DNA of 64,000 nucleotides, from assembly GCA_036873135.1 (NCBI GenBank), contig JAPTYO010000017.1:2480001-2544000 (forward strand). Reading direction: 5' to 3'. The stretch is from Clarkia xantiana subsp. parviflora. Its lineage: Eukaryota; Streptophyta; Magnoliopsida; Myrtales; Onagraceae. Below are positions 12,696 through 25,259 of the stretch, in pieces. The position numbers were made by a program, and so were the translations under genes. Below the pieces are notes generated by a model. That model worked only from the letters and a program-made list of their open reading frames with translations. It did not search any database and was not told the origin of the DNA. How positions within the stretch are numbered: the stretch's first letter is position 1; every line of letters starts with the position of its first letter.

Positions 12696-13411
12696 TGATG
12701 GGTCCGACTACGCCGTTAGGCCCTTTAAACGATGAGGAAACGGCAAATGGGCCCGGTGGGCTTTAAACGAAGGCCAAGATGGCCCAGACAAAGGGTCCCG
12801 ATGTAGGGAGTCCTGATGATGAGGGATCCCGACAGAGTCGGTCCCGACAGGTGAGCTAGAAGCTCCCGACGAGATGCCTCTGAGTAGGCCCCGATGATGA
12901 ATCCCTGAGAATGATAGGCCCTGTCACGATGACGAGGGGCCCCGAGAGGTGACACAACGAAATAACTCTGGAGTCCCCGACGCTAGTCGGGACTCATTAT
13001 CAGAGGATAAGGCCGATATACGCGGGGCGTGGCCGAGATACGCGGAACGTGGATGAGATACACGGAGCGTGGCCGAGATACGCGGGGCGTGGCCGAGATA
13101 AGCGAGATCGTGGCCTAGATAGGCGGGATCACACCCGAGATACGCGGGATACGGGCTAACCACCCCCAACGGTTCACCAGGTAACTGAGGTATCTCTCCG
13201 CCTATAAAAGGGCAAGAGGTCACCTCAGATCATTTACGTTGAGATAGATTACTTGAGATTACTGCTTGCCAGTCCGTACGAGATACTCATTTAAGCATCG
13301 GAGATGGATTCTGGGTCACCGCCCGGTCTATCCCCTCTTGCAGGATTGCGTGGAGCGAAGGAGCTAGGATCGCCGTCAAAGATCATACCGGAGTTCCACC
13401 GTGATCCAGCA
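12696..13411 (+). repeat. T2 5' LTR
   Basis: 716 bases, TGATGG...CCAGCA. Contains about seven 20-base units of GAGATACGCGGGGCGTGGCC type (13014-13150), a TATA box CTATAAAAGG at 13203-13212 and the conserved motif TTAAGCATCGGAGATGG at 13291-13307. Confidence 0.92.
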
Positions 13412-13430
13412 TTGGCGCCGTCTGTGGGAA
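13412..13430 (+). other. T2 primer binding site
   Basis: TTGGCGCCGTCTGTGGGAA follows the LTR directly. The same type of site follows the T3 and INV 5' LTRs. The first bases match the tRNA-Asp-type site known from Athila-like elements (from memory); the tRNA is not proven. Confidence 0.75.
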
Positions 13431-13447
13431 ACTAACAAAAAGCTGAT

Positions 13448-16400
13448 ATGCCTTCTACTCGTTCAATGGCGGCTGGCAAGCAAAGAAGGCAAGGACAATC
13501 TGGTGGTTCCCGTCACCCCGCTGCGACAACTCTGAATTCACTACCAGAACAGGAGGAAAACCAGAACCATCCCGCTGCTGAGCTCTCCCAGACAGGGGGG
13601 GCATAATGAAGGTCCCGAAGAGATTGCTGCTCAGCACCAGGGGAATAGGGATCAGGAGGCTCCCCCAGCTACGGACCTGACAAGGGCTGTGGCAGAAGCC
13701 ATGCCTATGTTTTTGGCAGCCGTAGAGGCTCTCTTGGATCGGAGAGAGGCTGCGAGGAGGCAGGAGGAGATGCCCCCGTTAGAAGAAGCGCCCCCACCAG
13801 CAGAGGTTCGGAACGTACGGGAGGCTCCGCCCCGAGGCCAGGACAGGAGTAGGGTGTCCATTCAGCCAGAGAGATTCGTGGTTGATGGGCCAGGACCAGT
13901 ACAGCACTGGACCATTCCCCTGAATGGTCCCATCACCCCCGATCAGGTGGTAAAGATCGTGAACATCTGCATGGGAGAGCAGAAGCCGCTGGTGTCGGAG
14001 CTGAGGGACCGATCTACTCATCCCTTCGTTCCTCGACTCATAGACACCCTAGCCCCGCCAGGGTTGGGTATCCCCACGATAAAGGAATACGATGGCGAAG
14101 GAGATCCGGTTCGTCATGTCCAGAAACACCTCATGGCGTGTATGGGAAGAGCCCCGAATGAAGATATAGTGTGTACGCTGTTCCCGAATACACCTGGGGA
14201 AAGAGCCCTGACCTGGTTCTTTAGTCTGCCCCCAGGCTGCATCACTTGCTGGGCAGATATGCACGACCGGTTCATTCAGCAATACCAGGGTCGTAGACGT
14301 TTGCTGAAGAGTGTGAGGTCCCTGACCTAGGTGGTCCAGAGGCCCGATGAATCGCTGGCACACTATTACCAACGGTACACTGCCAGTTTGGCGGAGATTG
14401 ATGAGGTGATCTCGGAGGGCGAAACCATCCGTACCTTCATTCGGAATCTAACGGCCCCCTACGATTCTGACCTAATGCACAGCGTGGCTGAGAAAGTCGT
14501 GTGGAATATGGAGGCACTACAGAAGAGGGTGAAACGGCAAATCGATGTCCAGGAGTCGAAGATAGCCGCTGGAGAGCTGGTGCCCCCGAAGGCGAATACA
14601 GGGAAGCAGTCGGTTAAACCTTTCGACGATCGTAAGTCAAAGGGTAAACCCGAGAGCAGTCAGAATCGAGGCCGCTCTGATCGGAGAGATGATAGGCGTT
14701 CTTTAAGGAAGGACAAGCAGGAGGATCTCGACATTCCTCTCAACTGCTCCATGGCGGAGGTACTAACGGTCATGGAACGACAAGGTATCTCCAGGTACCC
14801 CCCAAAGAAGGATGGAGAATTCTTGGGATCCCGCACGGATCGCTACTGCCGATTTCACCGCGCAAATGGTCACGACACCAACCATTGTCGGGAGCTGAAG
14901 AAGGAGATCGAAAAGCTGATCCAGAAGGGGAAGCTCAAGGAGTTCGTCGGGGATAAGCGGTGTCGATCCCGCTCTCGGTCCCGATCGCGGTCCCGTTCTC
15001 GATCCCGCGATCGGTCCCCAAAGAAGAAGAGGTCCAACCCGGAGCCGTCCGGTGCCCGCAAAGAACGACGAGGCACCATTAATGTGATTCACGGAGGATT
15101 TGCTGCTGGAGGTGATACCTCGTCCTCTCGGGAGGTTTACGCCTCTAGAATTCCTACGGCTGTGGTGCTAGGTAAGAGGTCTCGATCCTGGACCCTGAAG
15201 GAAGAGATGGTGATCTCCTTTTCGTCGGAGGATCTCATAGGCGTGGAGACTCCGCACGATGACGCCTTGGTTGTGACCTTGGATGTAGACGGGTACGAGA
15301 TGAAGCGAATTCTGATCGACGGAGGGAGCTCCTCCGATATTCTATTTATGGACGCGCTGGAGGCTATGGGAAAAACGAAGAAAGATCTGAAGGAGGCAAA
15401 CTTCCCGATGGTGGGGTTCTCTGGTTCTACCTCCTATCCGCTAGGAGTAATCACCTTATCAGTGGAGTTTGGTAGTGGGTGGAAATCAGAAAGGAGGAAC
15501 GTGGAGTTCGTGGTAGTTGATTCCGTAGGGACTTACAACGCGATTATCGGGAGAACCACCATCAACCCCCTGATGGCAGTTGCCTCGACAGTGCACCAGA
15601 AGATGAAGTTCCCGACCGACCACGGAGTCGGAGAGGTCAAGGGTGACCAGGTAGCTTCCCGAAAATGTTATGTTAACGCCACCCGAATGAGGAGGCGAGA
15701 GGCCATGACTGTCCTCCTGACAGATACAGATCCTAGAGAGGAGTTTGGGCGTCCCGCCCCCATAGAAGATCTAAAAGAAATTGAGATCGACGGACCCCGG
15801 AGGAAGGTGAAAATCGGGTCTGCTTTGACTGAAGAGACAGCTCGAGAGTTGATCGACCTGCTGAAAAAGTTCAAGGAGCAGTTTGCATGGTCCCCGAGCG
15901 ATATGCCAGGGATCAGCCCCGATGTGATCGAACACGAGCTGAAGATAGATCCCACGATAAAACCTATCACGCAGAAAAGGCGTCCGATGGGCACAGACAA
16001 GAAGATCGCGATCCAGCAGGAGGTGGGCAAGTTACTCGACGCTGGGTTTATCAAGGAGCTCCGATTCCAGACTTGGGTCGCTAATCCGGTACTGGTAAAG
16101 AAGACTAATGGGAAATGGCGGATGTGTGTGGATTTCCGCGACCTGAATAAGGCTTGCCCGAAGGACTGTTACCCACTCCCGAGAATCGACCAGTTGGTGG
16201 ATGCCACATCGGGACATGAGCTGTTGAGCTTCATGGATGCGTATTCGGGCTACAACCAAATCAAGATGGCTAAGGAGGACGCTCCTCACACAGCGTTTTA
16301 TGCAGACAGTGACATCTATCATTACGATGTCATGCCTTTCGGGTTAATCAATGGCGGGGCAACCTATCAGCGCATGGTGAATAAGTTATTCGGAGATATG

Positions 16401-19046
16401 CTGGGAGAGACCGTGGAAGCTTACGTGGATGACATGCTGGTGAAGTCCCGACAAGCTGAGGATCATGTGCACAACCTAGCCATGGCGTTTGAGCGGATGA
16501 GGCTTCATCAGGTTCGCTTAAACCCGACGAAATGCGCCTTCGGAGTCCACTCAGGGAAATTTTTGGGCTTTATGGTGAGCCAGAGAGGAATTGAGGTGAA
16601 TCCCGAGAAGCTGAGGGCGATTGAGGAGATACAGTCTCTGATAAACCATCGGGAGGTACAAGTGCTGAATGGCCGACTGGCTGCAATGAATCGCTTCCTG
16701 TCCAATGCCAGCGACCGATCAATGCCATTTTTTGAAGTCCTGAGGGCCAACAAGAAGTTTGAGTGGAGCGCCAAGTGTGAAGAAGCGTTCCAAGCACTCA
16801 AGCAGAACCTTCGCACCCTCCCGCCGTTGGCGAAACCGGTTCCAGGCGAGCCGCTCTATCTTTACCTGGTTGTTTCTGAATTTGCCATTAGCTCTGTGTT
16901 AGTGAAGGTTGTCGAGGGTAATCAAGTCCCCGTCTATTATGTAAGCAAGGCGTTTTCCAAGTCTGAATTGAATTATCCTGCCGTTGAGAAGTATCTCTTT
17001 GCGTTGATTATTACTGCTCGGAAGCTAAGGCCTTATTTCCATGCACACGAGATTACTGTGTTGACGAACCAGCCTTTGAAGCATTTTTTGAACCCACCGG
17101 ATGCATCGGGAAGATTAGTGAAGTGGGCAATAGAGCTTAGTGAATTTCGCATACACTTTGCTCCAAGAACGGCCATTAAGGGCCAGGCATTGGCGGATTT
17201 CATAGCAGAATCTACAGCCCCCGATCTAAAAGAAGCGGGCCCTGTAGAGGGGGCAACCATGGAGGTCCCGACAGAAGAACCAGAGAGGACAGAGCAATCA
17301 GAACAGCCAAGCGAGGAAAATACCTGGGAAATTTACACAGATGGTTCCTCGAGTTCGGACGGATCAGGAGCAGGCTTTTTGTTGATACCACCGGATGGAG
17401 GTGAGCCGCTCCGATACGCCTTGGCTTTAACATTCAAGGCCACAAACAACGAAGCAGAGTATGAGGCTCTTATCACGGGCCTTAAAATCGCTAAAGGCAC
17501 TGGAGTCGATCACTTGAAAGTGAAGTGTGACGCAGCTTTAATCGTAAACCAGGTTCAAGGGCGATACGAAGCGAGGAGCCCGATAATGAAGAAGTATCTA
17601 CGCGAGGTACAAACCCTGAAGGAGAGCTTTAAAAGCTTCGACATCGAGGCAATCCCGAGGGAGGAAAACGTAGAGGCAGACGCCTTGAGCAAATTTGCCC
17701 TGGGGGCGCCCTTGGAAGAAATCGGAAGGTGCACTTCTTGGAGAATGTGATCTTATCGACCACCGACCCGACACAGGTGTGTGCCATTGAGGCAAAATCG
17801 GAGGAGGAGCCCACTTGGATGACCCCGATAGTCCCATACCTGACTACGGGACAGTCCCCGATGATAAAGTAGTAGCCGACAGGATACGTCGGATCGCGGC
17901 TAATTATGTGATGCTGGACAATCAGCTACACAAGAAGGGCTGGTTCTCGACTCCGTACTTGAAGTGTGTGGCAGAACCCAACACAAATCGAATCCTGAAG
18001 GAGGTGCATGAAGGGGTCGCGGCTTGTCATGAAGGGGCCCGATCCATTATGAGGAAAGTGCTGAACTTGGGCTATTATTGGCCTACGATGAGCAAGGAAG
18101 CGACGACGTTGGTCCGATCCTGTGACGCGTGCCAGAGGTACGCCCCGAGTATCGTGGCTCCGGCCGCTAATCTGACATCCATCAAGAGCGCTTGGCCCTT
18201 CGCGCAATGGGGCATCGACTTGGTGGGACCTCTTCCACAAGCACAAGGTCAATGTAAGTATTTACTTGTAGCTATCGATTATTTTTCGAAATGGATAGAG
18301 GTAAAGGCGTTGGCCAGAACGACGGGGAACCAGATCGTCAAGTTCCTCCAGACCCATATTGTGTCCAGATACGGGATTCCTAAGGTGGTGATCAGCGACA
18401 ATGGTCTACTGTTTAACGGCTCTCAGGTGAGGGAGTATCTGGAGGAGTTGAACATCGAGCATCGGACAGCTTCCGTACGCCATGCTCAGACTAACGGTCA
18501 GGTGGAATCAGCCAACAAGTGATGGATGGCCTGAAGAAGAGGGTCTATGCCTTGAAGGGCAAATGGCTGAACGAACTGGAAAACGTGCTTTGGGCTGTTA
18601 GAACGACACCCAAACGATCAACGGGGGAGACTCCGTTTGGCCTCGTTTATGGCACGGAGGCTGTCGCCCCCGTGGAGGTAGCTGTGGCGTCCCATCAGAT
18701 GAGATATTACGAGCCTCTGACGAATGATGAAATGAGACGTCTGGACTTGGACTTACTCGAAGAGAAGAGGCGGGAAGCCGATGAAGTCCAAGCTCGAATG
18801 CGTTTGGCGACGGCCAGGTACTACAATCGGCGAGTAAAGTCCCGACAGTTCTTCGTCGGGGAGCTGGTTTGGCGTCGCAACGAGTTTACCCTTTTGGATC
18901 GAATCAACAAGATGTCACCAAAATGGGAAGGACCTTATAAGGTCGTGGGGATGACAGCTCCAAATGCGTACAAATTGGAAGACCTCGATGGCAGAGTATT
19001 GAAGCATTCTTTTAGTGGCGAACACTTGAAGAAACACCATGCTTGA
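13448..19046 (+). pseudogene. T2 gag-pol polyprotein, four lesions
   Basis: A Tat-lineage Gag-Pol. Gag starts at 13448 (13689 after a frameshift in the G run 13595-13601). The capsid region is near 13950-14400, and a zinc-knuckle-like C-H-H-C segment lies at about 14845-14890. An Arg-Ser dipeptide array follows at 14958-15017. The protease has DGGSS (15318-15332). RT runs from about 15960, with YVDD at about 16422-16433. The first RNase H (about 16849-17205) seems to lack the first catalytic Asp. A second RNase H (about 17320-17700) starts IYTDGS. Integrase has H-H-C-C (CDAC at about 18121) and the D-D-E triad. Lesions: TAG at 14328-14330, one base lost at about 17724-17730, one base lost at 18518. 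Otherwise the protein is complete, so it died recently. Confidence 0.9.
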
Positions 19047-19500
19047 TGAAAGTCGCCTTAAGTGGTGCCCGATGTAAAATCGCCTTAAGTGGTGTATGCT
19101 GTTTATCGTTTAATACGATATAAGCCAATTTTGCCATCAATAAATAAAGAGGTTGCTTCCGATCAGAATTATTCTTAGATTTACTCTAAGCTTTATAAAG
19201 TCGCCTTGAGTGGTGCACGAGAAAAGTCGCCTTGAGTGGTGCACGAGAAAATTCGCCTTGAGTGATGCACGAGAAAAGTCGCCTTAAGTGGTGCATGATT
19301 CTTAGATTTATTCTAAGTATTGAAAAGACGTCTTAAGTGATGCGCGAAGTTAAGTCGTCTTAAGTGATGCATGTTTCTTGGATTTATACTAAGCATTGAA
19401 AAGTCGCCTTAAGTGGTGCACGATGGTAAATCGCCTTAAGTGGTGCAAGTTAATAAATCGTCTTGAGTAATGTACGAGAATGTCTTAAGTGTCGAGGTAT
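19047..19500 (+). repeat. T2 short tandem repeats between pol and antisense ORF
   Basis: At least ten imperfect units of about 26 bases built on GTCGCCTTAAGTGGTGCACGA, some spaced by TTCTTAGATTTA(T/C)TCTAAG. They lie exactly between the stop of gag-pol and the 3' end of the antisense ORF. Confidence 0.85.
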
Positions 19501-19642
19501 CGACCTAAGCAAGTATAGTAAAGCCACTCGGAGAAGTACGTTGAGAAAAATCGGGACTAAGAAAGTCTGATAATTGATAAGGGCTCAAAGGCCTGACGAT
19601 TACAAAAGCGAGGAAGATACAAGGACTTTAAAAGATAAGCAG

Positions 19643-22322
19643 TTAGGCTTGGTCCTTGTCAGCGGCATCTACGGGAGCTGATTCCGCAAGGTCGGCGGCA
19701 AAAGGCTCCACAGGGTCAGCCGCAGGAGGATCGACTATCGGAGCATCAGCACTTGGAAGCTCTGCTGCGTCTACGACAATTGCGGGAGTACTCCCCCCAT
19801 CACTCTCCTCCGAAAGGGAAAAGTATTTCTTCGCGAAGGGAGCGATAGAAGGAGACTTGTCGAAGTTGATGGCGTCGCCATACTCCAGGTGGAGCTCCTC
19901 AACCGCATTGAAGAAAGTGTTCTCCACCTCCGCGCCAAAGAACTTCACAGCATCAGCCTGGAAGTCTTCAGACCTCCGATAATCCTCCCGGCCCTTGATC
20001 TCGGCCGCGACCAGCTGCGCGGGAACCCCCGCGACTTGCTCCTCCAGAGCCTTCTTCTCGAGGACCAGCTTGTCCTCAGCAGTCTGCTGCTCCTGTCGCT
20101 CCCGCTTCAGGAGCCCCTCGAAATCCCCGACCTGCTTTTGGAGATCCTGAACCTTTCGGTCGAGGATGGCCTGCTCCTTGGCAAGTTTCCCTCGCGAAGA
20201 TTTGGAGGCCGCAAGATCCACCTTAAGCTTGGCGATGGCCGCCCGGTCCCGCTCCCGGGACTCATCATAGGCAAAGAGGTACCCAAAAAGACGGTTGACC
20301 CGAGCTCCTACGATAGAAGAAAGTAAAGTTTTAATGGACAAACAACCAGCCTTACAAATGAAGAAGGAGAAGCGAAGTTTTACCTCTATCCGACGCAGGG
20401 ACATCTCTCGAACATCCCGATGCATCGCCTCCCGATTCAGGGAAATCGGGTACCGCATGGTGGGCAGGATCGAGCCTGCCAGCAGATGCAGAGCCAGTTC
20501 CTCATGGGCATCCCCTTGTCGAAGCTGGACCCCTTGCAGTGTTTGGATTGGAGTCCAGGGAGCATCCACCTGCGCGGGGTCGAAGGCCCTGTAGAAACTT
20601 CCGTCGAGAGGGAGAGGAGGAGGGCCAACACGAGTTGTGGAGGGGCGCACCTCCGGCTCGACCTGGGCGGGGGAAGGAGTGAAGTTGTGGATGGGCGACG
20701 GCTGTCGCTGCTGCGGAGAAGATGAAGGGGGCAGCCCCTGAGAGGTTGGTTTCAAGGGGGACTGCCCCGTCCTCCGACGATGACGAAGGGAGCCACCCTC
20801 ATCAGTCTCCTCGGAGGAGTCCAAGGTTTCCACCCGACGAAACTGTTCGCCGGTCGGGGTTTTCTCCCCAGTTGAGGGAGGCGCCCCTGTTGAAGGTGGT
20901 GCGCCCGCGGAAGCTTCAGTGCCCGACGGAGCTCCTGAGCGACCTGCACCTAGAGGACGAGAGGCTTCAGAAATTTAATCAGGGAGTTCATCAGGATTCT
21001 TACACCAAACAATACGTCGGGAGACATATTGATCCTTCCCGTGGTAGTGGTAGTAGCCCGCCTTCAGGACACGAGGAGTTTCACCTCGAAGGATTCGTCT
21101 AACGTCAGCAATACGGGCCTCCCTGGTCGAAGGAATCAAATCCTTGGGACCATCCTCCTATACGATTTAATAGCGAGACGGAGCTTTTTACCTTCTTCAG
21201 CGTTCTGGACGTCGAAGAGTTGGTCCAGCTCCACGCGCTTCCGCTTAGGTTGCTCCGCAGAAGGAGACCCCGACGGAGCAGCAGCCTTCTTGGCAGACTT
21301 CCTCTTCCGCGAAGGGCGGACGGCATCGGTCTCCCCCTGCTTAAGGAACAAATCGGTCAGCACGGATAACTTCTTGGCTGCAAACAGTAAAAGAAAAGAG
21401 TTAGAGATTTACCCAGGGAACCATATTGGAGGGGCCGTCGAAGAGCTGCCCCCCGAAGATTATGTCGATGAGTCGAATCCCGGCATTCACCAGGTCCCGC
21501 TCCACGAGAGAGTTGGCGTCGAGAGGAGTGTATGACTCCCCCCATCGATAAAGCTGGATAAGTTGAAGAGTCTGGAAGTCTTCATCAGTGTAGGTGTCGA
21601 AAGCGGGAGGAGAGTCCGCTTCCACCTCCCATCGGGGCCATGGGATCGAGGAGTTTCGGATAAAGAAGTAGCTTCTCTTCCATCCGCTATTGTCGGACCC
21701 CATATCAACCAGGAGTCCCCGACCCTTGACCACCTTCCAGGTGTCAGTGGTCCAGTTGCACAACCCGAGTTGCGTCTTGTTCCACTTCGGCATTCGGGGG
21801 TAGAAGGCACAAACCCCCGCCTCGTTGCACTTCATCCCGTAGAAGGTCCTGAAGAGCTTGAGGCTGTATACCCACCCCTGTCGGAAGCAGAGGACCTGGA
21901 AAGCGTTCCACAGGCGAATGGCGTGTGGAGAGAAGGTGGTCGGATGAGTTTTGTAATGCTGGCACATCTCGACCAGATTACCACAGAAGGGGAATCTGAT
22001 CCCCGCTGATACTTGCCCCGTAGAGACAAATACCTCCCCTTTTCGGGGACGAGTAACCTCAAGGTTACCCGAGGGGCGAAACCAGGGATACGGGAAACGA
22101 GGTTCCCAAGTAGAAGTGATGCATCCCTCCCGGAGAGCTGCATCATAAGCGCTGCTAGAGATTTCATTCAGAGCATAATCAAAGTTGAAGGGCTTTCTTC
22201 CCCCAGAGCTGGATCCACTGTCTGAAAAGTAGCAATGGCAAGGAAGGCACAGTGAGATTTTCGGAAAGCTGCCAACAAGGAAAAGATGAGCAGGCAACGA
22301 AGAAGAAATCCTTATCAGACAT
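19643..22322 (-). CDS. T2 antisense ORF (putative gypsy-type transposon protein, coiled coil)
   Basis: Read on the minus strand from the conserved ATGTCTG (22322-22316). The probable first intron is 22315-22222, and exon 2 is open from 22221 to about 21413. It contains GIRFPFCGNLVEMC, WNAFQVLC and LFRTFYGMKC, like plant 'putative gypsy-type transposon' domains. A basic Lys/Arg segment follows (21377-21230). The 3' part (20833-19643, 396 codons open) has a Pro-rich stretch, a charged heptad-like region (about 20270-20030, likely coiled coil) and an Ala/Asp-rich tail. A GT-AG candidate intron (20383-20308, 76 bases) does not keep the frame, and the GT-AG pair at 21412-21378 is too short for a plant intron, so exon joins there are uncertain. 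The first donor is AT instead of GT. The function is unknown. Confidence 0.65.
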
Positions 22323-22469
22323 GACGAATTGGAGGAATGAACTGGGCGTTGCCGGGAAGATAATCGGAAAAGCACTAAGGTCTTCGGAATCGCAAAAGCT
22401 TGAATTCACAAAGGTTGTAGAGAGCTCCTGAAAATTCGAAGACGGTAAAAGTGATCCAACACCCACGGT

Positions 22470-22485
22470 TAGGGTTTTATAGGCA
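22470..22485 (-). promoter_or_regulatory. TATA-like box upstream of the T2 antisense ORF
   Basis: The minus strand reads CCTATAAAACCCT about 155 bases before the ATG. The same position in T1 has TTATAAATG, and T3 has CTATAAAAGG before its antisense ORF. A private promoter is inferred. Confidence 0.5.
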
Positions 22486-22860
22486 AAGAGGACAGTTGAA
22501 GGGACACTTCGATCCGAGTCATCGAAGTTGAAGAGTTCTAATCTTGACCGTTGAGATGGAACGTGCAGAAGGGCAACGGGCGTAATGATGAAACGGCCTG
22601 AAAACTTTTCAGAAAAAGCGGGCGCGAAAAACCAGGCACGAGTGCCGAAGACGTCGCTTCACTAGCTGCTGCATTTAATGAACTGGGGAACCGAGGAGTC
22701 CCCTCGGATTTGGCAGTTATCCACAAGGCATCGAGGAAACGTGAATGAGAAGACTAGGATTGAGTAACTATGCCAAGGGAAAGACCCCCGATTCCAATGT
22801 CGGGAGGTTGGGAGTTTAAAGACACGACGAACTAAAAGTCCCTCATGTCTTGGGGGCAAA
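22486..22860. other. T2 region between antisense promoter and 3' LTR
   Basis: No gene seen. It ends in the polypurine tract TTGGGGGCAAA (about 22850-22860), the presumed primer for second-strand synthesis. Confidence 0.65.
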
Positions 22861-23577
22861 TGATGGGTCCGACTACGGCCGTTAGGCCCTTTAAACGATG
22901 AGGAAACGGAAAATGGGCCCGGTGGGCTTTAAACGAAGGCCAAGATGGCCCAGACAAAGGGTCCCGATGTAGGGAGTCCCGATGATGACGGATCCCGACA
23001 GAGTCGGTCCCGACAGGTGAGCTAGAAACTCCCGACGAGATGCCTCTGAGTAGGCCCCGATGATGAATCCCTGAGAATGATAGGCCCTGTCACAATGACG
23101 AGGGGCCCCGAGCGGTGACACAACGAAATAACTCTGGAGTCCCCGACGCTAGTCGGGACTCATTATCAGAGGATAAGGCCGAGATACGCGGGGCGTGGCC
23201 GAGATACACGGAACGTGGATGAGATACACGGAGCGTGGCCGAGATACGCGGGGCGTGGCCGAGATAAGCGAGATCATGGCCTAGATAGGCGGGATCACAC
23301 CCGAGATACGCGGGATACGGGCTAACCACCCCCAACGGTTCACCAGGTAACTGAGGTATCTCTCCGCCTATAAAAGGGCAAGAGGTCACCTCAGATCATT
23401 TACGTTGAGATAGATTACTTGAGATTACTGCTTGCCAGTCCGTACGAGATACTCATTTAAGCATCGGAGAGGGATTCTGGGTCACCGCCCGGTCTATCCC
23501 CTCTTGCAGGATTGCGTGGAGCGAAGGAGCTAGGATCGCCGTCAAAGATCATACCGGAGTTCCACCGTGATCCAACA
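22861..23577 (+). repeat. T2 3' LTR
   Basis: 717 bases, near-identical to the 5' LTR. The differences are about a dozen substitutions and one single-base indel near the start. It is followed by the target duplication AGCAC. Confidence 0.92.
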
Positions 23578-23582
23578 AGCAC

Positions 23583-25259
23583 TAAAAAAAAAACTCAAAG
23601 TGTCATTCGTTTTATTCAAGGTGTATTGCACTTTTTCGCCAATGTCTTCATTTCAACATTCGCATGAGCGAGCATTTAAAAAAATGGGAGTTTTGATTCT
23701 AATTTTTGAAAAAAATAGTTTAACTGTTCAGTTGAGTGCGACTATTCAAGTTTAAACAAAGGACGGGAAATTTTTTTTGAAAAAAACTTCGTTTTGAACA
23801 TATGTCTTGCGTTCGAGCCAGATAGTGCGCTCAGCAAACTCCTTGATGGTGCAAAATACCTTATATCATAAATTTTGATTCCCTTTTAAAAAAGTAATCA
23901 AATTTATGAAATGAATGACATTAGTTTTTTTTTTTTTTAAATCATGCATGATTCCTCATATTCTTTACACTGATTTTCCATTCACTCTTCAGGTACCCTT
24001 GGTTAGGTATCCTGCACATATGAGCTGTGTCGGCCAGATGGGGCAACAGAAAAGGAACGTGCAGCCATCCTGTTGCACGAAGCACAAATTGCGCACTCGG
24101 GATATCCAACGCTCAGGTGCGATGAATTGTACTTGATTTTTCTTTGAGATTTGAGTGTCCCTACTCTTTTGGCAGATCAGACGACCATTTCAACCGAGGT
24201 CGCAAGCACGTGAAACGAGACTGCTCTAAAGAATTTACATGCCAAAATTCCACCTACTATGTGTGGAATTCATACGCGTCCCCGAACAAAGCCGTACATC
24301 CATTTTACGGTAAGGTCTAAACCGGTCAGTGGTAACCAAAGGGCATCTCCCATTGAGATAGGACATGTCCGAATATGGAAAATATCAAGAGATCAGCAAT
24401 GCTCCCCAAAAGATTCAATGTGCCGATCAATGATCATTTGAGATGTCAAGCAAATGAAGCGTTATTATTGGTGCTTTCCGTCAGAGGTCCAGGGGCATGT
24501 ACTTTCCGGCCGGTGTTCATATACAAGTTGTGTTTTCTAGATGGAGCAGGAAAATCAGGACACGTAGAAGGGCTAGTCGCATAGCAAGCACATTGCCCAC
24601 TATAAAAAAATCCAACACCCAGCTTAGATAATCATCCAAATCGAAGCTCCTGAAGAGCACAACTCGCACGCAGTCTTTTGCTTGCCGACCATTCTGATAT
24701 CGTCCGCCGAGTTTGTCCCAGATACTTCGGATAGGTTCCAAATCTCTGAAGCTTTACCTACCATCTGCGGCCTTTCTCAACCAGATTACTCATCCAGTAT
24801 GTGACAAGCCTAACCCGATGGGTGCTAATCATGGGGCATCCTCCGTTAAGATCGGGCATATTCAAAAACGGGAAATTATCAGGAAATGAAGAGATTATTC
24901 AAAGGGATCGAGAATCCCGTGAAGGTTGAATGTGCCGATAAACAAGCATATGAAAAGTCGAGAGAAGAAATCATCATTGTCGATGTCTTCCATCGTAGGG
25001 TACTCAACCCAAGACGTCGACACAATCAACTTGTTTTGACTCGAGTCATCATCAAGAAAAAGGTCATTTGTATTTGGAATTTTCGATCTGTCACTAAGGG
25101 CATGTAAATAATTGTTGTTAATTATTTTCGGTTAATTTTTTATAAAAAAGAAAGAAAAAAAAAAGAAAGAAAGAAAGAAAAAAAAAAGAAATTCCCGCTA
25201 GGCAACCTAGGCAAAAAGATAGGGAGAGGGGCATGATTGAAAACCCGCAGGGGCAGTCA
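23583..25259 (+). other. O-B internal region, no recognisable gene
   Basis: Aligns with O-A 7935-8792 up to about 25008. The shared segments (for example around GGTACCCTTGGTTAGGTATCC, split here as two shorter words, near 23991 and 8356) are conserved but contain no long frame. Purine-rich simple sequence lies at 25145-25190. Small open frames here show no domain I know. Confidence 0.6.

Larger units (their letters stand above)
12696..23577 (+). mobile_element. T2: nearly complete Tat-type Ty3/gypsy element
   Basis: LTRs 12696-13411 and 22861-23577 differ at roughly a dozen positions by eye. A perfect 5-bp target duplication AGCAC lies at 12691-12695 and 23578-23582. Internal order: primer site, gag-pol, short tandem repeats, antisense ORF, polypurine tract. 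The O-A leader (7919-7957) shows the empty site. The element is 10.9 kb and young. Its coding region has one stop and three frameshifts. Confidence 0.92.

Noticed and set aside
21378..21412. GT-AG intron in the T2 antisense ORF
   Set aside because: Only 35 bases (38 in T1), shorter than plant introns normally are, and it would not keep the frame; the true donor is unclear.
24259..25107. Small frames in the O-B internal region as remnants of gag
   Set aside because: No conserved Gag, protease or Pol motif could be pointed to; kept as unidentified non-coding sequence.
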